A DNA stretch of 64,000 nt from Bradyrhizobium sp. Arg816 (GTDB lineage Bacteria > Pseudomonadota > Alphaproteobacteria > Rhizobiales > Xanthobacteraceae). A program made the position numbers and the translations under genes. Position 1 is the stretch's first letter. Every line of letters begins with the position of its first letter. The notes under the pieces were generated by a model. It worked only from the letters and a program-made list of their open reading frames with translations, was not told the DNA's origin and ran no database searches. The stretch lies in the NCBI RefSeq assembly GCF_029989365.1, contig NZ_JAPRAQ010000001.1:620001-684000 (forward strand), read 5' to 3'. Shown piece after piece: positions 28,109 through 36,858 of the stretch.

Positions 28109-29545
28109 TCATCGCTGCTCCTCCATTTTTCGCGCGGGCCGCGCAACCACGGCCTGCGGCACGTCATAGGCGCTGAGCGAAGCCCAGTGACGTTCAACAT
28201 CGGCGCGAAATAGGCCGCGCGTCAGGCCGTCGATCAGCTTGGGAACGGCTGTCGTCATCGCGTTGATCGACGATCCCGACGGACCGAAGCTCATGGTGGA
28301 GGCGATGGCGAAAAGATGGATGTCGGAGATCCACGGCGTCTCGCCCGGCACGCGCTCGGTGAAGGCGTAATCGTCGGCCAGATAGGGAAAGCGACCGAGC
28401 CGTGCGTTGCGCTCGCTCGAAGGCGGCTGGTAGCGATCGGCCCAGGTCGCGATATTGCCGGCAAAGCGGCGCAGCTCGCCGCGGCCGGCAAAGTTCATGT
28501 CGATGCCGGTGCCGCAAATGACGAAATCCGCAGGTATCGTGCCACGCGGCGTCTGCAATTCAAGACCGATTTCGATCTGTCTGACGCTCTCGATAGGCGC
28601 GCCCTCGTGCAATGTGAAATTGGTATGACGCGCACAGCGGTCAAAGGTCGGCTGCGGAAAGCCTTCGCGCATCTCAAGGATCTTGCGCATGAAGCGCCAG
28701 CGCCAGGCATCGTCGAGATCGCTGAGATGGCGCAGGAAGCCGCGAAAGGTCAGCCAGCGATAGGGCTGGATCACCTGGATCTGCGCACGGCGGCACAGCA
28801 GATGCACTTCGGCTGCGCCCGCCTCCAGCGCTGTTGCCGCATTGTCAAAGGCGGAGGCGCCGGCGCCGATCACGGCCACGCGCTTGCCGCGCAGGCTTTC
28901 GAAGTCGATATCGCCGACAACGGTTGCGACTGAGCCGGCCGGCAGATCGCGCAGCGGCTCCGGAATCATCCAGTCGCCCATACCCTCCTGCCCCGTCGCC
29001 AGCACGATCTTGCGGGCGTACAGCGTCTCAATCGCGTCTGCACGCTTCACGCGCGCGACGAGCAGGCCGTCGGCCGCTGGCGCAATCTCCAGAAGCTCGC
29101 AGCTATTGCGCACAGGCAAGCGGATCGTGCGTCGCAGCCACAGCAGATAGTCCGCCCAATGGCCACGCTGGATCAGGTCGAGTGTCTGCCAGCTCTCTCG
29201 TCCAAAACGGGCCTCGTGCCAGGACTGATAGGTCAGGCTCGGAATATCAAGGTCCGGACCGGTGTAATCCTTTGGACTGCGCAGCGTCGGCATGCGGGCA
29301 TAGGTGAGCCACGGGCCCTCCTTCCCCTCCTCGGCCTTGTCGAGCAACAGGATGTTGCTGACGCGCGAGCGCATCAGGCCGAAGCCGATCGCGATCCCGG
29401 ACTGGCCGGCACCGACGATAAGAACATCCAGCGCAGGCTTGCCGTCCGGTCCGGTCTTCGGTTCGAGCCATGCCGCGCCGGGATGCGCGATCCTGGCTAG
29501 ATCGGCGCGAATATCAGCTTCGAGCTCTGTCAGCGCGTCGCTCAT
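28109..29545 (-). CDS. Flavin-dependent monooxygenase-like FAD/NAD(P)-binding protein
   Basis: The 478-residue protein has an FAD-binding motif GAGQSG at residues 45-50 and a second dinucleotide motif GAGASA at 227-232, the two-site plan of flavin-containing monooxygenases and N-hydroxylases. VLATGQEGMG lies between them. It could oxygenate a nitrogen, sulfur or carbonyl in the imported compound. The gene overlaps the SDR gene by ATGA and precedes importer system B, so it is probably part of the same catabolic unit. The exact reaction cannot be inferred; a Baeyer-Villiger type reaction is also possible. Confidence 0.8.
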   Translation of the reverse strand: MSDALTELEADIRADLARIAHPGAAWLEPKTGPDGKPALDVLIVGAGQSGIAIGFGLMRSRVSNILLLDKAEEGKEGPWLTYARMPTLRSPKDYTGPDLDIPSLTYQSWHEARFGRESWQTLDLIQRGHWADYLLWLRRTIRLPVRNSCELLEIAPAADGLLVARVKRADAIETLYARKIVLATGQEGMGDWMIPEPLRDLPAGSVATVVGDIDFESLRGKRVAVIGAGASAFDNAATALEAGAAEVHLLCRRAQIQVIQPYRWLTFRGFLRHLSDLDDAWRWRFMRKILEMREGFPQPTFDRCARHTNFTLHEGAPIESVRQIEIGLELQTPRGTIPADFVICGTGIDMNFAGRGELRRFAGNIATWADRYQPPSSERNARLGRFPYLADDYAFTERVPGETPWISDIHLFAIASTMSFGPSGSSINAMTTAVPKLIDGLTRGLFRADVERHWASLSAYDVPQAVVARPARKMEEQR

Positions 29546-30291
29546 GCCGCGAGCCAGCCTCCGTCAACCACCATCACGGTGCCGGTCGTGAAAGAAGATG
29601 CGTCGCTGGCGAGATGCAGCGCGCTCTGTGCGATCTCCTCCGCCTGGCCGAACCGCTTCATGGCATGACGGTTGCGGGAGGCTTCGCGCACCTCGTCCGA
29701 ATTGGCGTGACGGGCAAAGCTGCGGCGCAGCATCGGCGTGTCGATCGCGCCGGGCGCAATCGCGTTGACGCGGATGCCGTCGGTTGCGAAATCCACCGCC
29801 ATCGTCCGGGTCAAGCTGACGATCGCGCCCTTGGCGGCGATGTAGGCGCTGTTGCCCTTGCCGCCGGCAATGGCGAGTTGCGATGCCAGTGTGATGATCG
29901 AGCCGCTCTTCTGCCGCTGCATCTGAGGCACCGCCGCCCGCGCCCACAACCAGGTGCCGCCGACATTGGCGCGGAACACCGCGTCCCAGTCGTCCGGGCT
30001 CGTCGTCAGCACCGTGCCGCCGCAGGAGAAGCCGGCGGCCGTCATCAGGATGTCGAGCCGGCCGTGTCGCGCCACGACATCGTGCACAACGATTTCGGCG
30101 AAATCGGCGTCGCCGACGTCGCCGACATGCGTTGTCGCTTCATCGACCAAGCTCAGCGTCTCCTGAAGGCCGGCCGCATCGCGATCGACCAGGGCCAGAC
30201 GCGCGCCCTCCTCCGCGAACAGTTTTGCACTCGCACGACCGATGCCCGAAGCTGCTCCCGTGATGATGGCCGTGCGCCCCTGCAGCCGCAT
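29542..30291 (-). CDS. Short-chain dehydrogenase/reductase
   Basis: This 249-residue classical SDR has the cofactor motif TGAASGIG (11-18), Ser137 and the catalytic Tyr150-x3-Lys154 pair (SAYIAAK). An Asp at the end of the second strand (VDRD) favours NAD over NADP. It would interconvert an alcohol and a ketone. It lies one base after the epimerase gene and overlaps the monooxygenase gene, suggesting three linked oxidoreductase steps. Confidence 0.9.
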   Translation of the reverse strand: MRLQGRTAIITGAASGIGRASAKLFAEEGARLALVDRDAAGLQETLSLVDEATTHVGDVGDADFAEIVVHDVVARHGRLDILMTAAGFSCGGTVLTTSPDDWDAVFRANVGGTWLWARAAVPQMQRQKSGSIITLASQLAIAGGKGNSAYIAAKGAIVSLTRTMAVDFATDGIRVNAIAPGAIDTPMLRRSFARHANSDEVREASRNRHAMKRFGQAEEIAQSALHLASDASSFTTGTVMVVDGGWLAA

Positions 30292-30292
30292 T

Positions 30293-31267
30293 TCAGATCC
30301 ACTCCTTGTGATGGGACAACCACGCGCTCATCGCGGCGGCGGATTCAGCGCAGCCGAACTGCGCGCGCCAGCCGAACTCATCCGCCATCCGCGTCACCGA
30401 CAGCGGCGCGCGATAGGATCCATGCAGCTTGATGGCCGTCTGCTCGCCGGACACCGCAAGCCGGCATTGCAGGCCGGGATGCAGCGCCGCAAAGGCCTCG
30501 CCCCATTGCAGCGCTGGCCATAGCTCGCGGCGGGAGATGTTGTAGAGCCGATGGCGCGGCCGCTCCGCTTCGATGAGCAGTGCGACGGCTTCGGCCACAT
30601 CCGGCGCGTAGATCCAGTCCCTCATGCCTGCTTCAGGCATGACCGCCGGCTCGCCGCGCGCGAATGCAGCCAGGATCTGGTACTGGAGACTTGGCGTGTC
30701 GCGTACCGAGCCGGGCCGCTCCCATGGACCGAACACGGCGCTCAGACGCACGTTCAGGAAATCACCGCCAAAGAGCTCGGCATGGCGCGCCACCGATCGC
30801 TCCGAGGTGAACTTGCTGATGGCGTAGAACGAGACCGGATCGCAAGGCGTTTCCTCGTCGAGAACCTCGACCCGCGCGCCAGCGGCGCCATAGGCCGACG
30901 CCGATGAGAGATTGACAACGCGGCGCACGCCATGACGGATCGCGGAGAGCAGGACCGGGATCTGCGCCATCACGTTGATCTCGAGGACGCGCGCGGTTGA
31001 CGCACGCTCCAGCTCGTCACCCGCCGTGATGGCAGTACCCAGCACGATCGCATCGCAGCCCGAGGCGATGAGGGCGTCGATGGCATCTGCGTCCGTGATA
31101 TCGCCCTGCACGGCCTTGAGCCGTGCGCCGTAATCCGCAAGAGTTCGCCGCGCTGATGGCGGCAACTCTGCGCGGTCATACAGCGTCACATCGTGGCCGC
31201 GCGCGAGCAGCGCCTCCGCAACATTGAGGCCGACAAAGCCGGTGCCGCCGAAGATGACGATCTTCAT
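30293..31267 (-). CDS. NAD-dependent epimerase/dehydratase family protein
   Basis: The 324-residue extended SDR starts MKIVIFGGTGFVGLNVAEAL, with the nucleotide loop GGTGFVG at 7-13, a serine-rich LSSASAYG and a YAISK catalytic pair. Members act on nucleotide sugars or on other carbonyl compounds. The start at 31267 is set by this motif. It is not near sugar-nucleotide genes but between hydantoinase and SDR genes, so a non-sugar substrate is likely. It is 16 bases after the hydantoinase gene. Confidence 0.83.
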   Translation of the reverse strand: MKIVIFGGTGFVGLNVAEALLARGHDVTLYDRAELPPSARRTLADYGARLKAVQGDITDADAIDALIASGCDAIVLGTAITAGDELERASTARVLEINVMAQIPVLLSAIRHGVRRVVNLSSASAYGAAGARVEVLDEETPCDPVSFYAISKFTSERSVARHAELFGGDFLNVRLSAVFGPWERPGSVRDTPSLQYQILAAFARGEPAVMPEAGMRDWIYAPDVAEAVALLIEAERPRHRLYNISRRELWPALQWGEAFAALHPGLQCRLAVSGEQTAIKLHGSYRAPLSVTRMADEFGWRAQFGCAESAAAMSAWLSHHKEWI

Positions 31268-31283
31268 CGCGCGCGATCCACCA

Positions 31284-32753
31284 TCACAGCAGTTTTGCCC
31301 CGAAATTCCGCTCGGGATCCATGTCGGCGACGAGCCGCCCCGTCGGCTTTGCCGCCTCACCGCCGCTGCGCGCCAGGAATTTTCCGCTGCCGGCGTCCGC
31401 GAGGCACTTGTTGCCGTCGATGATCACCCGGCCGCGCGAGAGAACGCTAACCGGCCAGCCCTTCAGCTTGCGGCCTGCGAACGGCGTGTAGCCGGCGAGA
31501 TCATGCATCATCTCGTCGGCGATCGTCGTCTCGCGATTGGGATCCCAGATCGCGATATCGGCATCGGCGCCGACGGCGATCGAGCCCTTGCGCGGATGCA
31601 GATTGTAGATCTTTGCCGGCGCCGTCGCGGTCAGCTCAACGAACTTTTCAAGGCCGAGCCGGCCCTTCGACACCATCGCATCGAACAGCAGCGGCAGCCG
31701 CAGTTCCAGCCCGGGCAGTCCGTTCGCTACCTGCTTGAAGTTCGGATTGGGGCCGGCGCGCAGCTTGCCCGTCTCGTCGTAGCGATACGGCGCATGATCC
31801 GACGAGATGGTCTGGAGATCGCCGAGCGACAGCGCCTGCCACAGCGCCTCCTGGTCGGAATGCGTGCGCGGCGGCGGGCTGCACATCCACTTGGCGCCCT
31901 CGACGCCGGGCTTGTCGAGATCGTTTGCCGTGAGGAACAGATATTGCGGACAGGTCTCGGCGAACACCTTCAACCCCTGCCCGCGCGAGTCGCGGATGAC
32001 CTTGGCGCCTTCGGCCGTGGACACATGGAAGATCATGATCGGCTGGTCGATCAGCGCCGCCATACCGATCAGCCGGGTGAAGGCTTCCGCCTCCGAGACG
32101 CGGGCGTGGCTGACGGCGTGGTATTTCGGCATCGTGTAGCCGCGCGCAAGCAGACGCTTCACCATCCAGGCGATGATGCCGTGATTTTCGGCATGGGCGC
32201 ACAGCATCGCGCCGGACTGGCGTGCGGCCAAGAGGATGTCGAGCAACGGCTCGTCGTCGACCTTGAGCCGGTCATAGGTCATGAAGATCTTGATCGAGCC
32301 ATGGCCCTGCTTCACCAGCGCCGGAATGTGCTCCTCGACCGTCTCCCAGGTCGCGTCCGCGATGATCATGTGAAAGGCGTAGTCGATCACGGCGCCTTTC
32401 TTGGCGAGCGCGTGATAGTCCTCGACCACCTGCGGCAGCTTCATGCCGACATGCTGCGCGGCGAACGGGATCACCGTCGTCGTGCCGCCGAAAGCGGCAG
32501 AGACGGTCGCGCTCTCGAAGGTGTCGGCGTTCATGATGCCGGCCGCGGACAGCTGCTCGATATGGGCGTGACTGTCGACGCCGCCGGGCAGCACCAGCTT
32601 GCCGCGCGCATCGATCTCGCGTTTCGCCGCCGGAAGCCCGCGGCCGATCGCCGCGATGGTCTCGCCGGAGATCGCGACATCGGCCTCGAACACATCGGTC
32701 GTGGTGGCGACGCGGCCGCCGCGGATGATCAGGTCGTAGGTGGGTTCAGTCAT
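31284..32753 (-). CDS. D-hydantoinase / dihydropyrimidinase, copy 1
   Basis: The 489-residue cyclic amidase opens hydantoin or dihydropyrimidine rings to N-carbamoyl amino acids. All metal-site residues are present: His62 and His64 (GGVDSHAH), carbamylated Lys155 (GSIKIFMTYD), His187 (CAHAEN), His243 (IFHVST) and Asp319 (SSDHAPYRYD). The ATG at 32753 has GGAG six bases upstream and is preferred to the ATG at 32765. It is divergent by 56 bases from the racemase gene, and heads the operon that continues through the oxidoreductases and probably the importers. Confidence 0.93.
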   Translation of the reverse strand: MTEPTYDLIIRGGRVATTTDVFEADVAISGETIAAIGRGLPAAKREIDARGKLVLPGGVDSHAHIEQLSAAGIMNADTFESATVSAAFGGTTTVIPFAAQHVGMKLPQVVEDYHALAKKGAVIDYAFHMIIADATWETVEEHIPALVKQGHGSIKIFMTYDRLKVDDEPLLDILLAARQSGAMLCAHAENHGIIAWMVKRLLARGYTMPKYHAVSHARVSEAEAFTRLIGMAALIDQPIMIFHVSTAEGAKVIRDSRGQGLKVFAETCPQYLFLTANDLDKPGVEGAKWMCSPPPRTHSDQEALWQALSLGDLQTISSDHAPYRYDETGKLRAGPNPNFKQVANGLPGLELRLPLLFDAMVSKGRLGLEKFVELTATAPAKIYNLHPRKGSIAVGADADIAIWDPNRETTIADEMMHDLAGYTPFAGRKLKGWPVSVLSRGRVIIDGNKCLADAGSGKFLARSGGEAAKPTGRLVADMDPERNFGAKLL

Positions 32754-32809
32754 GAGGCACTCCATGATATGCCTGAGCTAGATGATCGCCATTTCAAGGG
32801 AAGACCAAC

Positions 32810-33472
32810 ATGCCCCGGCCGCGCATTCTCGTCATCAATCCGAACTCCAACCCCGCGGTCACGCAAGGGCTGGAGGAAGCCCTGAAGCCGCTCGGTTTCG
32901 AGGGTGGGCCTGAAGTGGTCTGCCAGTCGCTGGCCGAGGGGCCGTTCGGCATCGAGAGCCAGGCCGATGTCGACAACGTCGCCATGCCGCTGCGAAAACT
33001 GGTCGAGGGCGACAACAGCTCGGCCGCCTTCGTCATCGCCTGCTACAGCGATCCCGGTCTTCAGGTTTGCCGCGAGGGCACCGACCGGCCCGTGTTCGGT
33101 ATCGCCGAGTGCGGCGTGCTGACGGCGCTGGCCCGCGCCGAAACCTTCGGCGTCATCGCCATTGCCCAGCGCTCGATCCCGCGTCACATGCGCTATCTCA
33201 GGCAGATGGGATTGACCGACCGCCTCGCCGGCGAGCGGCCGCTCAACATGAGCGTTGCCGAAACCGCGTCGGGCGAAGGAACGCTGGCCAGGATGATCGA
33301 AATCGGCCGCGCGCTGCGCGACGAGGACGGTGCCCGCGCCATCGTGATGGGCTGCGCCGGCATGGCGCGCCATCGCCGTCCGCTGGAAGACGCGCTTGGT
33401 ATTCCCGTGATCGATCCGACGCAGGCGGCCGTCACCATGGCATTGGGTACGGTGCAGTTCTCGGCTCACTAG
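32810..33472 (+). CDS. Hydantoin racemase-like protein (Asp/Glu/hydantoin racemase family)
   Basis: This 220-residue protein has the family N-terminus ILVINPNSN and both catalytic cysteines: Cys78 (IACYSDPG) and Cys182 (MGCAGMA). It would interconvert D- and L-5-substituted hydantoins so that the D-specific hydantoinase and carbamoylase can use both. It is the only plus-strand gene in the cluster and is divergent from hydantoinase copy 1. Its TAG stop shares the palindrome CTAG (33469-33472) with the stop of the convergent flavin reductase-like gene. Confidence 0.9.
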   Translation: MPRPRILVINPNSNPAVTQGLEEALKPLGFEGGPEVVCQSLAEGPFGIESQADVDNVAMPLRKLVEGDNSSAAFVIACYSDPGLQVCREGTDRPVFGIAECGVLTALARAETFGVIAIAQRSIPRHMRYLRQMGLTDRLAGERPLNMSVAETASGEGTLARMIEIGRALRDEDGARAIVMGCAGMARHRRPLEDALGIPVIDPTQAAVTMALGTVQFSAH

Positions 33473-34137
33473 GCGTCCTTCAGCTCTTTGCCGTCCTGGC
33501 GCGCGAGCCATTGCGAATGGCTCTCGCGCGCAAGCGCGAACGTATCCCGCTGCGTCGTATAGAGATTGCCGAACATGCGGCCGATCGGCCGGTAGGCGTC
33601 GAGATCCACATACATGTTGGTCTCGTCGACGAGACCCTCCCGAGCATGAACCCTGAGCACCTCGCCGACCAATAGCTCGCGATCGGGCGAAAAATTCAGC
33701 ACCACGTGGCGCCGGCATTCCAGCGCAAAGGGTGCCGCGGCCAAGCGCGGCACTTTCACATCGATCGAGGGAAGCGTGGCGAGCCCGGTCGCCGCGACCT
33801 CGCTGTCGCCGGAGGGAAAATCGACCGCGCAATCATTCATCGCGGCAGACAGCGCTTCATCCACCATGTGAACTACGAACTCGCCGTCGCGATGGATGTT
33901 GCGGGTGGTGTCCTTCGGGCTGTGATCCGGCTTGTGTTGGAGCCCGAGCACGATCAGTGCGGGGCTTTCGGAGAAGACGTTGAAAAAGCTGAACGGCGCG
34001 GCATTGACCGCTCCGTTCGCGTCCAGCGTCGTCACCAGCGCGATCGGCCGCGGCACGACCACCCCGCAAAGCAGCTTGTAGCGGTCGCGCGGATCGAGCT
34101 CGCACAAGGAAATGCCGGATGCGCTGTTGCCTGCCAT
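33469..34137 (-). CDS. Flavin reductase-like / flavoredoxin-family protein
   Basis: The 222-residue protein belongs to the flavin reductase-like FMN-binding split-barrel family: VVPRPIALVTTLDANGAVNAAPFSFFNVFSESP is its typical FMN-binding start. It could supply reduced flavin to a monooxygenase, or be a flavoredoxin. The ATG at 34137 is used because the 3' end of the carbamoylase gene lies directly upstream (34143). Its stop overlaps that of the racemase gene on the other strand. A link to the flavoenzyme at 28109 is possible but indirect. Confidence 0.85.
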   Translation of the reverse strand: MAGNSASGISLCELDPRDRYKLLCGVVVPRPIALVTTLDANGAVNAAPFSFFNVFSESPALIVLGLQHKPDHSPKDTTRNIHRDGEFVVHMVDEALSAAMNDCAVDFPSGDSEVAATGLATLPSIDVKVPRLAAAPFALECRRHVVLNFSPDRELLVGEVLRVHAREGLVDETNMYVDLDAYRPIGRMFGNLYTTQRDTFALARESHSQWLARQDGKELKDA

Positions 34138-34142
34138 CGGCG

Positions 34143-35075
34143 TCACTTCTCCGGCGGCGGCACTGCGCCGGTCTGGCTGGCGATCAGCCCGTAATGCTCG
34201 ATGCGGCGGTGCTGGGCAAAATTGAAGATCGTGGTCTTGCCGAACGTGGTGGCGTCGAGGTCGCAAGCGTGAACCAGAACCTCGTCGTCTTCCGTCTTGG
34301 CCTCGGCGACGATCTCGCCATTGGGATCGACGATCAGGCTGCCGCCGAACAGCGGATGGCCGTCCTCGACACCCGCCTTGGCCACCGCGACCACCCAGGT
34401 CGCGTTCTGATAGGCGCCGGCCTGCACCGAGAGACGATTGTGGAACAGGCGCTTCTCGATGCCCTCGTCGCTGCTCTCCGCATTCACCGACGGCGTGTTG
34501 TAGCCGATCAGCACCATCTCGACGCCCTGAAGGCCCATGACGCGATAGGTCTCGGGCCAGCGCCGGTCGTTGCAGATGGCCATGCCGATGATGCCGCCCA
34601 GCTCGCGCCAGACGTTGAAGCCGAGATCGCCCGGCTCGAAATAGCGCTTCTCCAGATGCTGGTGCGACCGCTTGGTATCGTATTCAACATGGCCTGGCAG
34701 ATGGACCTTGCGGTATTTGCCGACGATCTTGCCGGATTTGTCAGTGAGGATAGCGGTGTTGAAATGATGGCCGTCGGGCGTCAGCTCGGCATAGCCGAAG
34801 TTCATGGCCATCTGATGCTGCGCCGCACGCTCGAACAGCGGCTTGGTTGCCGCGTTCGGCATCTCGCGCTCGAACCAGGTGTCGAACTCCGCCCGGTCCT
34901 CCGCGTACCAGCGCGGGAAGAACGTGGTCAGCGCCAGCTCCGGATAGACGATCAGGTCGGCGCCTTTTGCCTTGGCTTCGTCCATCAGCGCAATCATGCG
35001 CTTGACCACGGCCTCGCGGCTGTCGGCCTTCTGGATCGGGCCCATCTGGGCGGCGGCAACGTTGATGATACGCAT
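34143..35075 (-). CDS. N-carbamoyl-D-amino acid hydrolase (nitrilase superfamily)
   Basis: This 310-residue enzyme converts an N-carbamoyl-D-amino acid, the product of the hydantoinase, into amino acid, carbon dioxide and ammonia. The Glu-Lys-Cys triad is seen as Glu46 (IVYPELALTTFFPRW), Lys123 (KYRKVHLPGH) and Cys168 (GMAICNDRRW). Length and motifs match D-carbamoylases rather than beta-ureidopropionases. The ATG at 35075 starts MRIINVAAAQMG, the family start; a longer open frame reaches 35492 but overlaps the synthetase gene. Confidence 0.92.
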   Translation of the reverse strand: MRIINVAAAQMGPIQKADSREAVVKRMIALMDEAKAKGADLIVYPELALTTFFPRWYAEDRAEFDTWFEREMPNAATKPLFERAAQHQMAMNFGYAELTPDGHHFNTAILTDKSGKIVGKYRKVHLPGHVEYDTKRSHQHLEKRYFEPGDLGFNVWRELGGIIGMAICNDRRWPETYRVMGLQGVEMVLIGYNTPSVNAESSDEGIEKRLFHNRLSVQAGAYQNATWVVAVAKAGVEDGHPLFGGSLIVDPNGEIVAEAKTEDDEVLVHACDLDATTFGKTTIFNFAQHRRIEHYGLIASQTGAVPPPEK

Positions 35076-35181
35076 CAGCGGGTTCCTGATTTCTTGGTGA
35101 GGCTGGGGATCGCAGCTTGAGGGGCGTGCCGGCGCGCGCAGCATAACGCGGTCTTGCACCGTTTTTCCAGCCAAGCAGCTT

Positions 35182-36858
35182 TCATGCCGTCCGCCCCCAT
35201 TCGGCATCCTGCAAAAGCCGCCAGTTGATCTTGTTGCTGGCGGTGCGCGGCAGCTGCTCGACGAAGACGACGGCGCGCGGCGCCTTGTAGCTTGCCATCG
35301 CGCCGCGGGCCCAACCGACGATGTCGTCCGGCGACGTCGTCGCGCGCGCGGCTTCATCGAGCACCACCAGCGCCTTGACGGTCTCGCCGCGGTAGTCGTC
35401 GGGAGCCGAGACGATGCAGCATTCCCGGATGGCGCGGTTCTGGTACATCGCGGCTTCGACCTCGGCCGGCCACACCTTGAAGCCGCTGACATTGATCATC
35501 CGCTTCAGGCGGTCGACCGCAAAAAAGTAGCCCTCGGCATCGCGATAGCCGAGATCGCCCGTGCGCAGGAACCGCTTTCCCGAGAGCTCGATGAAGGAGT
35601 CAGCGTCGGCCTGTGGCCTGTTCCAGTAGCCTTGCAGCACCTGCGGCCCGTGCACGACAATCTCGCCGACGACATTGTCGTCGAGCTCGATCAAGGTCTC
35701 GGGATCGACGACCCTCGCATCGGTCTCCTGCACGGCAATGCCGAGACACTGGCGCTTCGGCGCAGCCATCGGATTGAGATGGGTCGGCGACATGGTCTCA
35801 GTCATGCCATAGCCTTCGACGAAATCGAGGCCGAAGCGGCCCTTCAACCGCTCGGCCACTGCGGTCGGCATCGCCGCACCGCCGCCGGTCAGCACTTTCA
35901 GCTTGGCAAAGCAGCGGTCACGAAACCTGGCGCTGGCGAGCACGTCGACGATCATGGTCGGCGCCGCGTTCCAGAACGTCACGCCATAGGTCTCGAACAG
36001 GTCCGGCAGCAGATCCTTGTCCCAGCGCGCCATCAACACCAGCGTAGCGCCTGTCACCATCGTCGCATTCATCGAGCCCTGCATGCCCGCGACATGGAAC
36101 AGCGGCATGAAGCCGGTCATCACGTCGCTGCCGTCGAGTCCGTACCAGCGTGCCTGCAAGACGGCCGTGAACAGCGCGCTGTGATGCGTATGCATGCAGG
36201 CCTTGGGTTTGCCTGTTGTCCCCGACGTGTAGGGCAGGATCATCAGATCGTCCGGGCCCGCCCTCATCGGATCAGGCTGCAAGCCTTTCGTGATCGCGGA
36301 CGACCAGGAATGCCAGCCCGATGACGACGGCACGTCCGACTGCGCCTCGGTGACGCATGATGGCAGCGTATAGGGCGTGGCGGCCGGCACCTCGTCGCGA
36401 TAATGCGCAACGATCACATGCGCGATAGCTTCACCCACCAGCGGCGCAAAGACATCGCTCAGCTCGCTTCCGATGATCGCGACCCTGGCGCCGCTGTCTT
36501 CGGCGAGATACGCGAGCTCCGCGGTCTTGTTCATGGGATTGACCGGCACGATCACGGCGTCTGCCCGCATCACCGCGTAGTAGGCGATGACATATTGCGG
36601 CGAGTTTTGCAGCGCGATCATGACGCGGTCGCCGCACTTCACGCCGCAAGCGCTTTGCAGGAAGCCGGCCAAGGCATCGACCCGCTCGCGTAGCTCGGCA
36701 TAGCTCAGGCTCGCACCATAAAACACCGTCGCCGGGTGCGACGGCCGATCCTTCGCCGCACGTGCCAGCGCGTCGTACAGCGTCCCCTCCGGCATCGCGA
36801 GATGCCAGGGCTCGTCCGCCGGCCAGGCCGGCGAGCGTGTTGCGGGGCCTGCGTTCAC
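35182..36858 (-). CDS. AMP-dependent acyl-CoA synthetase
   Basis: The 558-residue protein of the ANL superfamily activates a carboxylic acid to its CoA thioester with ATP. Visible are the P-loop YTSGTTGKPKACMHTH, GYGMTETMSPTH, the hinge FLRTGDLGYRDAEG and INVSGFKVWPAEVE. The catalytic Lys of the C-terminal domain lies in RTASNKINWRLL. The start is GTG at 36858, overlapping the aminotransferase stop as GTGA. In this cluster it would activate the keto or other acid left after deamination. The true substrate, medium-chain or aromatic, is not known. Confidence 0.9.
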   Translation of the reverse strand: MNAGPATRSPAWPADEPWHLAMPEGTLYDALARAAKDRPSHPATVFYGASLSYAELRERVDALAGFLQSACGVKCGDRVMIALQNSPQYVIAYYAVMRADAVIVPVNPMNKTAELAYLAEDSGARVAIIGSELSDVFAPLVGEAIAHVIVAHYRDEVPAATPYTLPSCVTEAQSDVPSSSGWHSWSSAITKGLQPDPMRAGPDDLMILPYTSGTTGKPKACMHTHHSALFTAVLQARWYGLDGSDVMTGFMPLFHVAGMQGSMNATMVTGATLVLMARWDKDLLPDLFETYGVTFWNAAPTMIVDVLASARFRDRCFAKLKVLTGGGAAMPTAVAERLKGRFGLDFVEGYGMTETMSPTHLNPMAAPKRQCLGIAVQETDARVVDPETLIELDDNVVGEIVVHGPQVLQGYWNRPQADADSFIELSGKRFLRTGDLGYRDAEGYFFAVDRLKRMINVSGFKVWPAEVEAAMYQNRAIRECCIVSAPDDYRGETVKALVVLDEAARATTSPDDIVGWARGAMASYKAPRAVVFVEQLPRTASNKINWRLLQDAEWGRTA

